Assembly (NCBI RefSeq): GCF_013839445.1 | Contig: NZ_JACDIT010000004.1 | Coordinates: forward strand, 286,429 to 350,428 | Length of the DNA: 64,000 bases | Source: Chthonobacter albigriseus | GTDB taxonomy: Bacteria > Pseudomonadota > Alphaproteobacteria > Rhizobiales > Pleomorphomonadaceae | Direction of reading: 5' to 3' | In this document: positions 37,779-49,280 of the stretch, one piece after another | Position numbering within the stretch: the stretch's first letter is position 1 | Layout of the letters: every line of letters starts with the position of its first letter | Notes under the pieces: model-generated | Database searches by the model: none | What the model was told of the DNA's origin: nothing | Seen by the model: the letters and a program-made list of their open reading frames with translations, nothing else | Made by a program: the position numbers and the translations under genes

Positions 37779-38579
37779 TCAGGCTCCCGCGTGGGCGAGG
37801 CCCAGGTCGTTGATCTGCGTGGCCGCGAGACGGCCGCCGTAGGTCGCCTGGAGGTTGGCCGCGGTAAAGGTGGTCGCGGTAGGCCCTTCCGCGATCTTGC
37901 GGATGTTGAGGAGAAGAACCCGGTCGAAATAGTCGGTCACGGTGGAAAGGTCGTGGTGGACGCTGACGATGGTCCGCCGCTCCGCCTTCAAACCCTTCAG
38001 AACGTCGATGATCGCCCGTTCGGTGGCCGCGTCGACGCCGGCGAACGGCTCGTCGAGGAGATAGAGATCCGCGTTCTGGGCGAGCGCCCGCGCCAGGAAA
38101 ACGCGCTGCTGCTGGCCGCCGGAGAGCTGGCCGATCTGCCGGCCCGCGAAGTCGGCCATGTTGACCCGCTCGAGGCAGTGCATCAGCGTCGCGCGCTGCT
38201 TGCGCGAGACCATGCCGAGAAGCCCGAGTTCGCGGTAGAGGCCCATCGCCACCACGTCGACGACACGGGCGGGGAAATCCCAATCGACCGAGGCCCGCTG
38301 CGGCACGTAGGCGATGCGGTGGCGGGCCTTGGCGATCGGCTGGCCGTAGACGGACACCGAGCCGGACAGCGACGGGACGACCCCGAGCGTCGCCTTCAGG
38401 AGCGTCGACTTGCCGGCACCGTTCGGCCCGATGATCGCGGTCATCGACTGCGCCGGGAAGCGGGCGTCAACGGAGAACACGACCGGCTTTTCGCCGTAGG
38501 CGACGGTCATGCCGCGGACGGCGAGCGGCAGGCCCGGATCCTCCTCGACGACCTTGGCGGCGGAACCGTCCGGCGTCAT
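37779..38579 (-). CDS. Metal ABC transporter ATP-binding protein
   Basis: A 266-residue ATPase subunit. Walker A is GPNGAGKSTLLKATLG (about residue 51), the ABC signature is GQLSGGQQQRVFLARALAQ, Walker B is LYLLDEPFAGVDA, and the switch His is in RRTIVSVHHDLSTV. VDWDFPARVVDVVAMGLY is typical of Mn/Zn/Fe importers. The start overlaps the binding-protein stop by 4 bp, so the four genes form a tight operon. Confidence 0.92.
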   Translation of the reverse strand: MTPDGSAAKVVEEDPGLPLAVRGMTVAYGEKPVVFSVDARFPAQSMTAIIGPNGAGKSTLLKATLGVVPSLSGSVSVYGQPIAKARHRIAYVPQRASVDWDFPARVVDVVAMGLYRELGLLGMVSRKQRATLMHCLERVNMADFAGRQIGQLSGGQQQRVFLARALAQNADLYLLDEPFAGVDAATERAIIDVLKGLKAERRTIVSVHHDLSTVTDYFDRVLLLNIRKIAEGPTATTFTAANLQATYGGRLAATQINDLGLAHAGA

Positions 38580-39562
38580 GACCGCGTTCCCTGGCCAAGC
38601 TGGCCGCGCATGCCACGCGCGGGCGGGGAGCCGCCGAGGGCACGGGCGATGGTGGTGGCGTTGTGATCGATCATGCCGACGTAGGACCCTTCATAGGTGC
38701 CATCCGCGCCCATCGCGTCGGAGAACAGCTCGCCGCCCACCACGACCTTGTGGCCGCGGGCGGCCGCGCCTTCGATGAGGGCGCGGATGTTGCGGTCGGA
38801 GACCGAGGACTCCACGAAGATGGCGCCGACGTCGCGCTCGACGATCAGGTCGACGAGATCTTCGATCCGGTTGAGGCCCGCCTCGCTTTCGGTGGAGATG
38901 CCCTGGATGCCGAGCACCTCGTATCCGTAGGCACGTCCGAAATAGTTGAACGCGTCATGGGCGGTGAGGAGGATGCGCTTCTCCGCCGGCACCGAGCCGA
39001 GCACGCCCTTGGCGTAGGCGGAGACCTCCGCGAAGTCGCGGAGAACGGAGGCGGCGTTCGCCTCGAACACCGCGCGGTTCTCCGGACGGGCCTCGGCGAG
39101 GGCGTCGCGCACGACCGGGACGACGCCGGACCAGAGGTCCGGGTCCATCCAGACGTGCGGGTCGAAGCGGTCCTGGTAGTCCTCGTGGGCGAGCAGGCGG
39201 TCGCGCGGCAGCGCATCGGCGACCGGCACGACCAGCTGGCGCTTGCGCAGCTTCAGGAGGAATTCCTCCATCTGGGCTTCCAGATAGAGCCCGTGCCAAA
39301 GCACGACATCCGCCCGCGTCATCGCGACAATGTCGGTGCGGGTCTGCCGGTAGCTGTGCGGATCGACGCCGGAACCCATCAGGGCGGTCACCTCGACCGC
39401 ATCCCCGCCGATCCGGCGGGCCGCGTCGGCGATCATGCCGGTGGTGGCAACGACCTGGAGCTTGCCGGACTGGGCGTTCGACGTGTGCTGCGGCAGCGCG
39501 AGCATCAGCCCGGCCGCAGCCGCCGCCCCCGTCACCACGATCCATCGCCGCGTCACCCTCAT
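38576..39562 (-). CDS. Metal ABC transporter substrate-binding protein (cluster 9)
   Basis: A 328-residue periplasmic binding protein with a signal peptide over residues 1-30 (cleavage likely after SNAQS or nearby). Metal-ligand regions are GVDPHSYRQTR, LWHGLYLEAQM, RFDPHVWMDPDLW, and TAHDAFNYFGRAYG; Asp/Glu ligands lie in FVESSVSDRN. It lacks the His-rich loop common in zinc-specific ZnuA, which with the two permeases favours Mn or Fe (SitA/MntA type). GGAG precedes ATG 39562. It is the first gene of the operon. Confidence 0.88.
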   Translation of the reverse strand: MRVTRRWIVVTGAAAAAGLMLALPQHTSNAQSGKLQVVATTGMIADAARRIGGDAVEVTALMGSGVDPHSYRQTRTDIVAMTRADVVLWHGLYLEAQMEEFLLKLRKRQLVVPVADALPRDRLLAHEDYQDRFDPHVWMDPDLWSGVVPVVRDALAEARPENRAVFEANAASVLRDFAEVSAYAKGVLGSVPAEKRILLTAHDAFNYFGRAYGYEVLGIQGISTESEAGLNRIEDLVDLIVERDVGAIFVESSVSDRNIRALIEGAAARGHKVVVGGELFSDAMGADGTYEGSYVGMIDHNATTIARALGGSPPARGMRGQLGQGTRS

Positions 39563-39621
39563 CCAGGTCTCCTCTGCACCTTCTCCTGCACATAGTTATG
39601 CGAGCGATTTGCAAAGTCAAC

Positions 39622-39640
39622 GCAAATGAGAATTATTCGC
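39622..39640. promoter_or_regulatory. Candidate Fur-family operator
   Basis: GCAAATGAGAATTATTCGC is an imperfect palindrome resembling Fur/Mur boxes, 60 bp before the binding-protein ATG in the AT-rich promoter of the transporter operon. Whether Fur, Mur or Zur binds cannot be decided by eye. Confidence 0.55.
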
Positions 39641-39720
39641 AAAAACAGGGTTGACGCCGCCGGGTGGAAACGGCGCTCCGCGAAGGCGGTCGTCTCAGCT
39701 AGTGGCTTGTCGCGGCAACG

Positions 39721-39751
39721 AAAAAGGCCGCGGGATCGCGCCCGCGGCCTT
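39721..39751 (-). terminator. Rho-independent terminator of glyA
   Basis: On the minus strand AAGGCCGCGGG, 6-nt loop, CCCGCGGCCTT then TTT: a perfect 11-bp stem with T-run, starting 38 nt past the glyA stop. It separates glyA from the transporter promoter. Confidence 0.88.
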
Positions 39752-39788
39752 GAAGGAAGATGGGACGAGCGGCGCGGCCGCCCTGCCC

Positions 39789-41096
39789 TCAGCTGTAGAT
39801 CGGGAACCGGTCGGTGAGGGCGCGGACCTTCGCCTTGACCGCGGCTTCCACCGCGTCGTTGCCCTCTTCGCCGTTCGCCTTCAAGCCGTCGATCACCGCC
39901 AGGATCAGCTCGCCGACTTCCTGGAACTCGGCGACGCCGAAGCCGCGCGAGGTGGCAGCCGGGGTACCGAGACGGATGCCGGAGGTGATGGTCGGCTTTT
40001 CCGGGTCGAACGGCACGCCGTTCTTGTTGCAGGTGATGTCGGCGCGGCCGAGCGCGGCTTCCACCGCCTTGCCGGTCAGGCCCTTGGGGCGCAGATCGAC
40101 CAGCATCAGGTGGTTGTCGGTGCCGCCCGAGACGATCTCGACGCCGCCACGACGCAGCGATTCCGCAAGCGCCTTGGCGTTTTCCACGACGTTCTTGATA
40201 TAGAGCTTGAACTCGGGCTTCAGCGCCTCGCCGAACGCGACCGCCTTGCCGGCGATGACGTGCATCAGCGGGCCGCCCTGCAGGCCAGGGAACACCGCCG
40301 AGTTGATCTTCTTGGCGATATCCTCGTCGTTGGTCAGCACCAGGCCGCCGCGCGGGCCGCGCAGGGTCTTGTGGGTGGTGGACGTCGCGACATGGGCGTG
40401 CGGGAACGGCGAGGGATGCTGGCCGGCGGCGACGAGGCCGGCGAAGTGGGCCATGTCGACCAGCAGGTAGGCGCCGACCTCGTCAGCGACGGCGCGGAAG
40501 CCGGCGAAGTCCCAGATCCGGCTGTAGCCGGAGCCGCCGGCGATGATGATCTTCGGCTTGTGCTCGTGGGCGAGCGCGCGCAGCTGGTCCATGTCGATGC
40601 GGTGGTCCTGCGGCCGCACGCCATAGGCGACGGCGTTGAACCACTTGCCCGACATGTTCGGCTTGGCGCCGTGGGTGAGATGGCCGCCGGAGGCCAGATC
40701 CAGACCGAGGATGGTGTCGCCCGGCTTGGCGAGCGCGAGGAACACAGCCTGGTTGGCCTGGCTGCCGGAGTTCGGCTGGACGTTGGCGAACTTGCAGTCG
40801 AACAGCTTGGTGACGCGGTCGATCGCCAGGTTCTCGGCGATGTCGACGTACTGGCAGCCGCCGTAGTAGCGCTTGCCGGGATAGCCTTCGGCGTACTTGT
40901 TGGTGAGCACCGAGCCCTGCGCCTCGAGCACTGCCTTGGAGACGATGTTCTCCGAGGCGATCAGCTCGATCTCGTGCTGCTGGCGGCCGAGTTCCTTGGC
41001 GACGGCCGATGCGAGCTCCGGATCGGAGTCGGCGAGCGACCGGTTGAAGAAGTCGGAGGTGGCGCTGGTCAATTCGGCCTTGGTGGTGCTCGACAT
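39789..41096 (-). CDS. glyA: Serine hydroxymethyltransferase
   Basis: A 435-residue PLP enzyme interconverting serine and glycine with tetrahydrofolate, a main source of one-carbon units. [61 protein letters not shown] and [20 protein letters not shown] (the PLP Lys is in THKTLRGP) are all intact; [17 protein letters not shown] ends the folate site. The length is normal. No glycine riboswitch is evident in the 279-bp gap upstream (41097-41375), in which I see no gene. Confidence 0.96.
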   Translation of the reverse strand: MSSTTKAELTSATSDFFNRSLADSDPELASAVAKELGRQQHEIELIASENIVSKAVLEAQGSVLTNKYAEGYPGKRYYGGCQYVDIAENLAIDRVTKLFDCKFANVQPNSGSQANQAVFLALAKPGDTILGLDLASGGHLTHGAKPNMSGKWFNAVAYGVRPQDHRIDMDQLRALAHEHKPKIIIAGGSGYSRIWDFAGFRAVADEVGAYLLVDMAHFAGLVAAGQHPSPFPHAHVATSTTHKTLRGPRGGLVLTNDEDIAKKINSAVFPGLQGGPLMHVIAGKAVAFGEALKPEFKLYIKNVVENAKALAESLRRGGVEIVSGGTDNHLMLVDLRPKGLTGKAVEAALGRADITCNKNGVPFDPEKPTITSGIRLGTPAATSRGFGVAEFQEVGELILAVIDGLKANGEEGNDAVEAAVKAKVRALTDRFPIYS

Positions 41097-41375
41097 GTTC
41101 GCTTTCCCGTCCCTCAGGAGACCCGGCTGGTGCCCGTGCCCGTCGCTTCGCTGGAGGAAGGCGGCGGCCCGGCATGCATGCCCCGGTCGATATCATGGTC
41201 GCTCGATGCGCGACAATCCTCGTTCGCGACGTGCGTTGCCGCGCAAAACGTCACGCGATGGAGGTAGCATCGAACGGGCCGTCCTGTCGTTTCAGCTTTC
41301 CTTGGCCCGGACGAAACCTTGCCTGATGCCGGCCGCGGAGACCGCGGAATCCGGCGGCAACTCCGGCCGATCCGA

Positions 41376-41567
41376 CTAAGGACGTGCGTCCTTCAGCCGC
41401 TTCTCCAGCTTGCGCAGCGCCAGCCGCTCCAGGTCCGCCCGTGCCGCGCCGGCCGGTCCGATGACGCAGACCTCGACACCCGTGGCCGCGTCGATCGCCG
41501 TGACCTTGGCCGAGGCGCCGATCACGCGGATCTCGATGTAGACGCCGTCCTCGGCCATGGCCGTCAC
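41376..41567 (-). CDS. Small protein, DUF6898-like
   Basis: A 63-residue soluble protein: EDGVYIEIRVIGASAKVTAID, then ATGVEVCVIGPAGAARADLE and LALRKLEKRLKDA. The beta-strand-rich start with a C-terminal helix resembles, from memory, the alphaproteobacterial DUF6898 family, of unknown function. GTG 41567 overlaps the nrsF stop as GTGA, suggesting translational coupling; ATG 41558 is an alternative start. It is therefore likely the third gene of the sigma factor operon, although it also lies just upstream of glyA. Confidence 0.6.
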   Translation of the reverse strand: MTAMAEDGVYIEIRVIGASAKVTAIDAATGVEVCVIGPAGAARADLERLALRKLEKRLKDARP

Positions 41568-42196
41568 CAGCGCAGCGCCAGACGTCCGGCGAGCGCGCCG
41601 ACGCCGGTCATCAGCGCCAGCGCAAGACTGTACCAGGTGACCACGAACAGCGGAGAGTCGTCCGGGCAGTGGACGGCGTAGAACACAGCCCCGACCGCGC
41701 CGGAAAGCAACCCGACGGCCGCGCCTGCAAGCGCCGGACGCGTCGGTGCGCCCTGCCGCAGCGCGAGGAGGCTGGCGGCGAGAGCGCCGGCGCCGAGGAG
41801 CGGGATCGACATCAGGCAGAGCAGCGAGTTGGTGCCGACCAGAGCGGGCATCCAGGCCTCCCGCGGCAGGAGGAAAAGCTCCAACGCGACCGACGCGGCG
41901 AGCAGGCCGACGGCGCCGGCCGCCAGGCCGACGGGCAAGGAAGCGCCCGGCTGCGCGAGCCGGCCCGCCACCCGCGCCATGCCGAGGGCGAACAGGAGCA
42001 CGGTCAGAACCTTCAGCGGAAACCGCACCGTCTCGATGGCAGCCGCCACGTCGGGACGCGGGCCGTAGCCGATCGCGAAGACGAGGCCGGCGTAGGCGAC
42101 CGCCACGGCCCCGGCGATCGCAAAGGCCCGCGCGAGCGAGACCGGACGGACGGCTCCGTCGGCGGCAAGGGCGTGGATGAGGTCTTCCGTCTTCAT
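41564..42196 (-). CDS. NrsF-family (DUF1109) anti-sigma factor
   Basis: A 210-residue inner-membrane protein with six predicted helices and a short cytoplasmic N-terminus, MKTEDLIHALAADGAVRP, that is the usual NrsF start. NrsF proteins hold the ECF sigma factor SigF inactive at the membrane in Caulobacter. The C-terminal YAVHCPDDSPLFVVTWY contains the conserved Cys of the periplasmic sensing region, and a second Cys lies in NSLLCLMS. It starts 3 bp after the sigma factor stop. Confidence 0.88.
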   Translation of the reverse strand: MKTEDLIHALAADGAVRPVSLARAFAIAGAVAVAYAGLVFAIGYGPRPDVAAAIETVRFPLKVLTVLLFALGMARVAGRLAQPGASLPVGLAAGAVGLLAASVALELFLLPREAWMPALVGTNSLLCLMSIPLLGAGALAASLLALRQGAPTRPALAGAAVGLLSGAVGAVFYAVHCPDDSPLFVVTWYSLALALMTGVGALAGRLALRW

Positions 42197-42199
42197 GTC

Positions 42200-42739
42200 T
42201 CAAGTCCGTCCGAACCGGGCCGCGATCGCCGCGAGCCCGCGATGGAGCGCCACGCGCACCGCGTTTTCCGTAAGGCCCAGCGCGGCCGCCGTTTCGCGCA
42301 CGCTGCGCCCTTCCACCGTCAGCGCGGCGACGACCCGGCGCTGGCCTGGTGCCAGCGAGTCCAGGGCGCGGCCGATGTCGCGCTCGTGGCCGGTGTCGGC
42401 AGACGGCGCCTCCAGATTCTCCTCGAAGTCCTCGATGTCGACCTCGCCGCGCCGTCCGCGCCGACGGAACGCGTCGATCACCTTGTAGCGGGTGATCGCC
42501 GCCAGCCACGGCGTGATCGGCTCGTCGGTGCGCCATGTATGGCGCTTCAGGTGGATCGCAAGCAGCGCTTCCTGCACAACATCCTCTCCGTCGGACGACG
42601 ACCCGACCTTCCGGCGCACCACGATGCGGACGAAGACGGCCGCCCGCTTCAGGAACTCGGCGTAGGCCGCCTCGTCCCCGGCGAGCGCGGCCCGCATCAA
42701 GCCGGCGAGCCTCGTCTCCTCTTCGCCCGTGAACGCCAT
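42200..42739 (-). CDS. ECF RNA polymerase sigma factor (SigF type)
   Basis: A 179-residue sigma factor. Region 2 (about residues 30-95) includes DGEDVVQEALLAIHLKRHTW and ITPWLAAITRYKVIDAFRRRGRRGE; region 4 (about 120-175) has LAPGQRRVVAALTVEGRSVRETAAALGLTENAVRVALHRGL with the helix-turn-helix. Pairing with NrsF marks it as the heavy-metal/oxidant-responsive SigF group of Caulobacter and relatives. GGAGGAGG precedes the ATG. It is divergent from the bufferin operon, its expected target. Confidence 0.92.
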   Translation of the reverse strand: MAFTGEEETRLAGLMRAALAGDEAAYAEFLKRAAVFVRIVVRRKVGSSSDGEDVVQEALLAIHLKRHTWRTDEPITPWLAAITRYKVIDAFRRRGRRGEVDIEDFEENLEAPSADTGHERDIGRALDSLAPGQRRVVAALTVEGRSVRETAAALGLTENAVRVALHRGLAAIAARFGRT

Positions 42740-42846
42740 TCCTCCTCCATCTTCGCTGCAAACCGCCGAACATTACCTGCAGGACGGATCATTTCCTGGC
42801 AATGGCTCACGTCATTATCACGTGTGCGTGTGACGGCAGCTTGGCC

Positions 42847-42872
42847 GTAACGAATGGCGCGATGGCTTCGAA
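42847..42872 (+). promoter_or_regulatory. Candidate SigF-type promoter of bufA1
   Basis: GTAACG, exactly 16 bp, then CGAA, about 64 bp before the bufA1 ATG. The Caulobacter SigF consensus, as I recall it, is GTAACC-N16-CGAA, so only one position differs. Confidence 0.7.
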
Positions 42873-42935
42873 AGGCTGGATGTGGGGCATGACCGCCCCG
42901 CCCTGAACCCAACATAAGCCTGGAGAGACCGACCC

Positions 42936-43229
42936 ATGTCCCGTACCACCACCGCCCTCGCCCTCGCCGGTTCGCTCGCCGCCGCCCTCGGCGCCCTCAC
43001 GGTTCCGGCTTCTGCCGCGGACGGCCAGGAGAAGTGCTACGGCGTCGCCCTGAAGGGCCAGAACGACTGCAAGGCGGGCGCCGGAACCACCTGCGCCGGC
43101 ACCTCCACGATCGACTTCCAGGGCAACGCCTGGAAGGCCGTGCCCGCCGGCACCTGCGCCACGATGACCGCGCCGGACGGCCGCATGGGCTCGCTGGAGC
43201 CGCTCGAGCGCGACCTGCCGAAGGGCTGA
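42936..43229 (+). CDS. BufA1 bufferin precursor (DUF2282)
   Basis: A 97-residue secreted precursor peptide. Residues 1-27 form a signal peptide ending AASA-like (PASAADGQ). The mature part has four cysteines in [17 protein letters not shown] and GTCAT, the pattern of the DUF2282/BufA1 family, whose cysteines an MNIO enzyme modifies to bind copper or other metals. GGAGAG precedes the ATG. It heads the buf operon, 73 bp before bufB. Confidence 0.9.
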   Translation: MSRTTTALALAGSLAAALGALTVPASAADGQEKCYGVALKGQNDCKAGAGTTCAGTSTIDFQGNAWKAVPAGTCATMTAPDGRMGSLEPLERDLPKG

Positions 43230-43243
43230 CGCGCCGCTGCGGA

Positions 43244-43266
43244 CGGGAGGCCGGGGAGGCCTCCCG
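43244..43266 (+). repeat. Intercistronic hairpin between bufA1 and bufB
   Basis: CGGGAGGCC and GGCCTCCCG form a perfect 9-bp stem with a 5-nt loop, 14 nt after the bufA1 stop. No T-run follows. It could attenuate bufB expression or protect the bufA1 message. Confidence 0.6.
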
Positions 43267-43301
43267 CTCCGTTACACGCCATCGATCGGGAGTGCCTGCC
43301 T

Positions 43302-44165
43302 ATGACACCCACCGCCACTCTGCCCCCGCGCGCCGGCCTCGGCCTGAAGCCCGAGCACTACGCCGAGATCCTGTCGACCGCCCCGGACGTGGGCTTCTTC
43401 GAGGTTCACGCGGAGAACTACATGGGCGACGGCGGCCCTCCCCATCGCTATCTCTCGGCGATCGCCGAACGCTATCCGCTGTCGCTGCACGGCGTCGGTC
43501 TGTCGATCGGCGGGGCCCGGCCGCTCGACCGCGAGCACCTGAAGCGCCTGCGCCGACTGATCGACCGCTACCGGCCGCAGTCCTTTTCCGAACACCTGGC
43601 CTGGTCCACCCACGAGACCGCCTACATCCCCGACCTTTTGCCGCTGCCCTACACGGAAGAGACGCTGGCGACCGTCGCCGCGCATGTCTGCGAGGTGCAG
43701 GATACGCTCGGCACCCGGATGCTGCTGGAGAACCCCTCCACCTACCTTCTCTTCGAGGAAAGCCGGATCGACGAGATCGACTTCCTCGCCGCCATCGCTG
43801 ACCGCACGGGCTGCGGCCTGCTCCTCGACGTCAACAACGTGATGGTGTCGTCCGTGAACCACGGCTGGGATCCGGTCGCCTACATCGACCGATTCCCGCT
43901 CGACCACGTCGGGGAGATCCACCTTGCCGGCTACGACGAGACGGTCGACGGCGAAGGCGCCCGGCTGCTGATCGACGCGCACGGGAGCGCCGTGCGGCCC
44001 GACGTCTTCGCCCTCTACCGGCACCTGCTCGGCCGCATCGGCGCAATGCCCACCCTGGTGGAGTGGGACAACGATGTACCGGCCTTCCCCGACCTCCTGG
44101 CCGAGGCGACGCGCGTGGACCGCGCCATTGCCGACGTGGCCAGGCATGCGCTGAAGGTGGCGTGA
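43302..44165 (+). CDS. BufB, MNIO (DUF692) family peptide-modifying enzyme
   Basis: A 287-residue TIM-barrel multinuclear non-heme iron oxidase that modifies bufferin cysteines. Ligand-bearing stretches are [18 protein letters not shown] near residue 28, [77 protein letters not shown] and [13 protein letters not shown]. All the His, Asp, Asn and Glu positions I associate with the family appear intact. GGGAG precedes the ATG. It overlaps bufC by 1 bp. Confidence 0.92.
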   Translation: MTPTATLPPRAGLGLKPEHYAEILSTAPDVGFFEVHAENYMGDGGPPHRYLSAIAERYPLSLHGVGLSIGGARPLDREHLKRLRRLIDRYRPQSFSEHLAWSTHETAYIPDLLPLPYTEETLATVAAHVCEVQDTLGTRMLLENPSTYLLFEESRIDEIDFLAAIADRTGCGLLLDVNNVMVSSVNHGWDPVAYIDRFPLDHVGEIHLAGYDETVDGEGARLLIDAHGSAVRPDVFALYRHLLGRIGAMPTLVEWDNDVPAFPDLLAEATRVDRAIADVARHALKVA

Positions 44166-44920
44166 TGTCCGCCGCCATCACCGTCAACGACTTCGCGGCG
44201 GCGCTGCTGGGGCCTGTTGCGACGACGCCGAAGGGCGTCACCACCGCACGCGGACGGTCGGACGCCGCGCGCTTCGCCGTCTACCGGAACAACGTCTTCG
44301 TCGCGCTGGTGGATGCGCTCGCCGCCCGCTTTCCGGTGACGCTCCGGCTGACCGGAGAGGCATTCTTCCGGGCCATGGCACGCGCCTTTGCGGCCGACCA
44401 CCGCCCGGAGAGCCCGATCCTGGCGCGCTATGGCGACCGCTTCCCCGACTTCGTGGAGGGCTTCCCGCCCGCCGCCGGCGTGCCCTACCTCGCCGACGTC
44501 GCCCGGCTGGAAGCAGCCTGGACCGACGCCTACCACGCGGCCGACGCGCCGGCCCTGCCGGCCGAGCGGCTCGGCGACTGGCTCCCGGCCACACTGACCC
44601 GGCCGGTGGACCTGCACCCTTCGGCGCACCTGATCCGATCCTCCCACCCGGTCGGTTCGATCTGGGCGGCGCATGCGGAGGCGGAAGTCGGGCCAATTCC
44701 ATCCTGGACCGCCGAAACCGTGCTGATCGTCCGGCCCGATGCGGACGTGCAGGTCCATCGCCTGCCGGTCGCCGACAGCGTTTTCGCCGCCGCCCTCTTC
44801 GCCGGGCGCACCCTGGCCGACGCCGCCGAGGATGCCTCCGCCGATCCCGCCTTCGACTTCGGACGCGCGCTGGTCGGGATCGCCCGGCTCGGCGCCTTCA
44901 TCGACCCCTTCTCGGAGTGA
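44165..44920 (+). CDS. BufC, DUF2063 partner protein
   Basis: A 251-residue protein of the DUF2063/HvfC family, annotated in databases as putative DNA-binding but understood as the partner that presents the precursor peptide to the MNIO enzyme. FAVYRNNVFVALVDALAARFPVTLRLTGEAFFRAMARAFAADHRP near residue 38 is the family core; PYLADVARLEAAWTDAYHAADA and IWAAH follow in the C-terminal domain. ATG 44165 overlaps the bufB stop; the longer open frame before it is ignored. Confidence 0.88.
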   Translation: MSAAITVNDFAAALLGPVATTPKGVTTARGRSDAARFAVYRNNVFVALVDALAARFPVTLRLTGEAFFRAMARAFAADHRPESPILARYGDRFPDFVEGFPPAAGVPYLADVARLEAAWTDAYHAADAPALPAERLGDWLPATLTRPVDLHPSAHLIRSSHPVGSIWAAHAEAEVGPIPSWTAETVLIVRPDADVQVHRLPVADSVFAAALFAGRTLADAAEDASADPAFDFGRALVGIARLGAFIDPFSE

Positions 44921-44925
44921 CCGTC

Positions 44926-45417
44926 ATGACGCCCACCGACACAGTCCCCACCAGCCGCGCCGGCACGGTCCTGAGCACGCTCGCCCGCATCGAGGGCTGG
45001 CTCGCGGCAGTCCCCGCCTCGCTGCCGCTCCTCGCGCTGCGCGTCGCCCTCGCCGTCCCGTTCTTCCGCTCGGGCCTGACCAAGTGGGACGGGTTCCTGA
45101 ACCTGTCCGATGGCGCGGCGTTCCTGTTCACCGAGGAATTCCGGCTGCACCTGTTCGGGGCGATGGTGCCCTACCCCGCTCCGATCCTGATGGCGCACCT
45201 CGCGGGGATCGGCGAGATCCTGCTGCCGATCCTTCTGGTACTCGGCCTCGGAACCCGCTTCGCCGCGCTCGGGATTCTGGCGATGACGGCAGTGATCCAG
45301 CTGACGGTTCCGGACGGCTGGGCGAACTTCCATCTGCCGTGGGCCGCGATGGCCCTGGCGCTGGTGGTCTATGGCGGCGGCAAGCTCGGGCTCGACGGTC
45401 TGCTCCGCCGCGGCTGA
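44926..45417 (+). CDS. DoxX family membrane protein of the buf operon
   Basis: A 163-residue DoxX protein with four predicted helices. LRVALAVPFFRSGLTKWDGFLNLSDGAAFLFTEEF near residue 40 is the DoxX motif, with GIGEILLPILLVLGLGTRFAALG in the third helix. DoxX genes commonly close DUF2282-DUF692-DUF2063 operons; a redox role is suspected. ATG 44926 is supported by GGAG eight bases upstream; GTG 44917 overlapping the bufC stop is the alternative. Confidence 0.87.
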   Translation: MTPTDTVPTSRAGTVLSTLARIEGWLAAVPASLPLLALRVALAVPFFRSGLTKWDGFLNLSDGAAFLFTEEFRLHLFGAMVPYPAPILMAHLAGIGEILLPILLVLGLGTRFAALGILAMTAVIQLTVPDGWANFHLPWAAMALALVVYGGGKLGLDGLLRRG

Positions 45418-45426
45418 CTCGGCGGG

Positions 45427-47684
<2,258 letters not shown>

Positions 47685-47784
47685 CGAGGCGCGCTGCGGT
47701 CCCGACGCGGACGGCCGATACCAATGCGCCCGGGCGAAAAGGGACCGGGCCGACTGTCAAGAGAACACCCGAAAGGAAGGGCCT

Positions 47785-49194
47785 ATGACCACTGCTGCCG
47801 ACATCTTGAAGAGGATCAAGGACAACGACGTCAAGTTCGTGGACCTGCGTTTCACCGACCCACGCGGTAAGATGCAGCACGTGACGTTCGATGTCGGTCT
47901 CATCGACGAGGACATCTTCGCCGAAGGCACCGCGTTCGACGGTTCCTCGATCGCCGGCTGGAAGGCGATCAACGAGTCCGACATGACGCTGATCCTCGAC
48001 CCCGAGACGGCGCACATGGATCCGTTCTTCGCGCAGTCGACGATGGTGATCTTCTGCGACGTCGTCGACCCGATCTCCGGCGAGCCCTACAACCGCGACC
48101 CGCGCTCGATCGCCAAGAAGGCCGAGGCTTACGTCGCCTCGCTCGGCATCGGCGACAAGGTGTTCTTCGGCCCCGAGGCCGAGTTCTTCGTGTTCGACGA
48201 CGTCAAGTTCGCTTCCGAGCCCTACAACACGGGCTTCAAGATCGACAGCGCCGAACTGCCGACCAACTCGGACACCGATTACGAGTCCGGCAACCTCGGC
48301 CACCGCGTCCGCAAGAAGGGCGGCTATTTCCCGGTTCCCCCGGTGGACAGCCTCCAGGACATGCGCTCCGAGATGCTCTCGGTCATGGCCGAGATGGGCG
48401 TCACCGTCGAGAAGCACCACCACGAGGTGGCCTCGGCTCAGCATGAACTCGGCATGAAGTTCAACACGCTGACCCTCATGGCCGACCAGATGCAGATCTA
48501 CAAGTACGTGATCCATCAGGTCGCCAACGCCTACGGCAAGACCGCGACGTTCATGCCGAAGCCCGTCTTCGGCGACAACGGCTCGGGCATGCACGTGCAC
48601 CAGTCGATCTGGAAGGAAGGCAAGCCGGTCTTCGCCGGCAACCAGTACGCCGACCTCTCCGAGACCTGCCTCTACTACATCGGCGGCATCCTGAAGCACG
48701 CCAAGGCCATCAACGCCTTCTCCAACCCGTCGACCAACTCCTACAAGCGTCTGGTCCCGGGCTACGAGGCGCCGGTGCTGCTCGCCTACTCCGCGCGCAA
48801 CCGCTCGGCCTCCTGCCGCATTCCCTACACCACCAACCCGAAGGCGAAGCGCGTCGAGACCCGCTTCCCGGATCCGGCGGCGAACCCCTACCTCTGCTTC
48901 ACCGCGCTCTTGATGGCCGGCCTCGACGGCATCAAGAACAAGATCCACCCCGGCGCGGCCATGGACAAGAACCTCTACGACCTGCCGCCGGAAGAGCTGA
49001 AGGCGATCCCGACGGTGGCCGGTTCACTGCGCGAGGCGTTGGCTTCGCTCGACGCCGACCGCGACTTCCTGAAGGCCGGCGGCGTGTTCGACGACGACTT
49101 CATCGACAGCTGGATCGAGCTGAAGATGGAAGAGAACATGCGCTACGAGATGACCCCGCATCCCGTCGAGTTCGACATGTACTATTCCGTCTGA
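47785..49194 (+). CDS. glnA: Glutamine synthetase, type I
   Basis: A 469-residue dodecameric enzyme making glutamine from glutamate and ammonia. [50 protein letters not shown] and the ATP motif [28 protein letters not shown] are intact. The adenylylation loop [12 protein letters not shown] holds Tyr near residue 398, so it is the GS-I beta form regulated by GlnE. GAAAGGAAGG precedes ATG 47785. Its pairing with glnB is the standard proteobacterial arrangement. Confidence 0.97.
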   Translation: MTTAADILKRIKDNDVKFVDLRFTDPRGKMQHVTFDVGLIDEDIFAEGTAFDGSSIAGWKAINESDMTLILDPETAHMDPFFAQSTMVIFCDVVDPISGEPYNRDPRSIAKKAEAYVASLGIGDKVFFGPEAEFFVFDDVKFASEPYNTGFKIDSAELPTNSDTDYESGNLGHRVRKKGGYFPVPPVDSLQDMRSEMLSVMAEMGVTVEKHHHEVASAQHELGMKFNTLTLMADQMQIYKYVIHQVANAYGKTATFMPKPVFGDNGSGMHVHQSIWKEGKPVFAGNQYADLSETCLYYIGGILKHAKAINAFSNPSTNSYKRLVPGYEAPVLLAYSARNRSASCRIPYTTNPKAKRVETRFPDPAANPYLCFTALLMAGLDGIKNKIHPGAAMDKNLYDLPPEELKAIPTVAGSLREALASLDADRDFLKAGGVFDDDFIDSWIELKMEENMRYEMTPHPVEFDMYYSV

Positions 49195-49245
49195 TCCGGA
49201 AGGATCGGACCGCTGATCCCAAGGGGATCGGACGAGGCAGACCAG

Positions 49246-49280
49246 GCGGCCCGGGAGCGATCCCGGGCCGCTTTTCGTTT
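49246..49280 (+). terminator. Rho-independent terminator of glnA
   Basis: GCGGCCCGGGA, 4-nt loop, TCCCGGGCCGC, then TTTTCGTTT: a perfect 11-bp stem 51 nt after the glnA stop. Confidence 0.88.

Noticed and set aside
29218..39640. A genomic island with mobility genes around the two cassettes
   Set aside because: No integrase, transposase, direct repeats or tRNA-end attachment site was seen at the cassette borders, and base composition looks similar to the surroundings.
41097..41375. Glycine riboswitch before glyA
   Set aside because: I could not find the paired aptamer consensus or a linked hairpin and T-run.
42752..42777. A GGTAAT...CGAA element upstream of the sigma factor as an autoregulatory SigF promoter
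   Set aside because: Its -10 would lie about 13 bp before the start codon, leaving no room for the ribosome site in the transcript, and the -35 match is poor.
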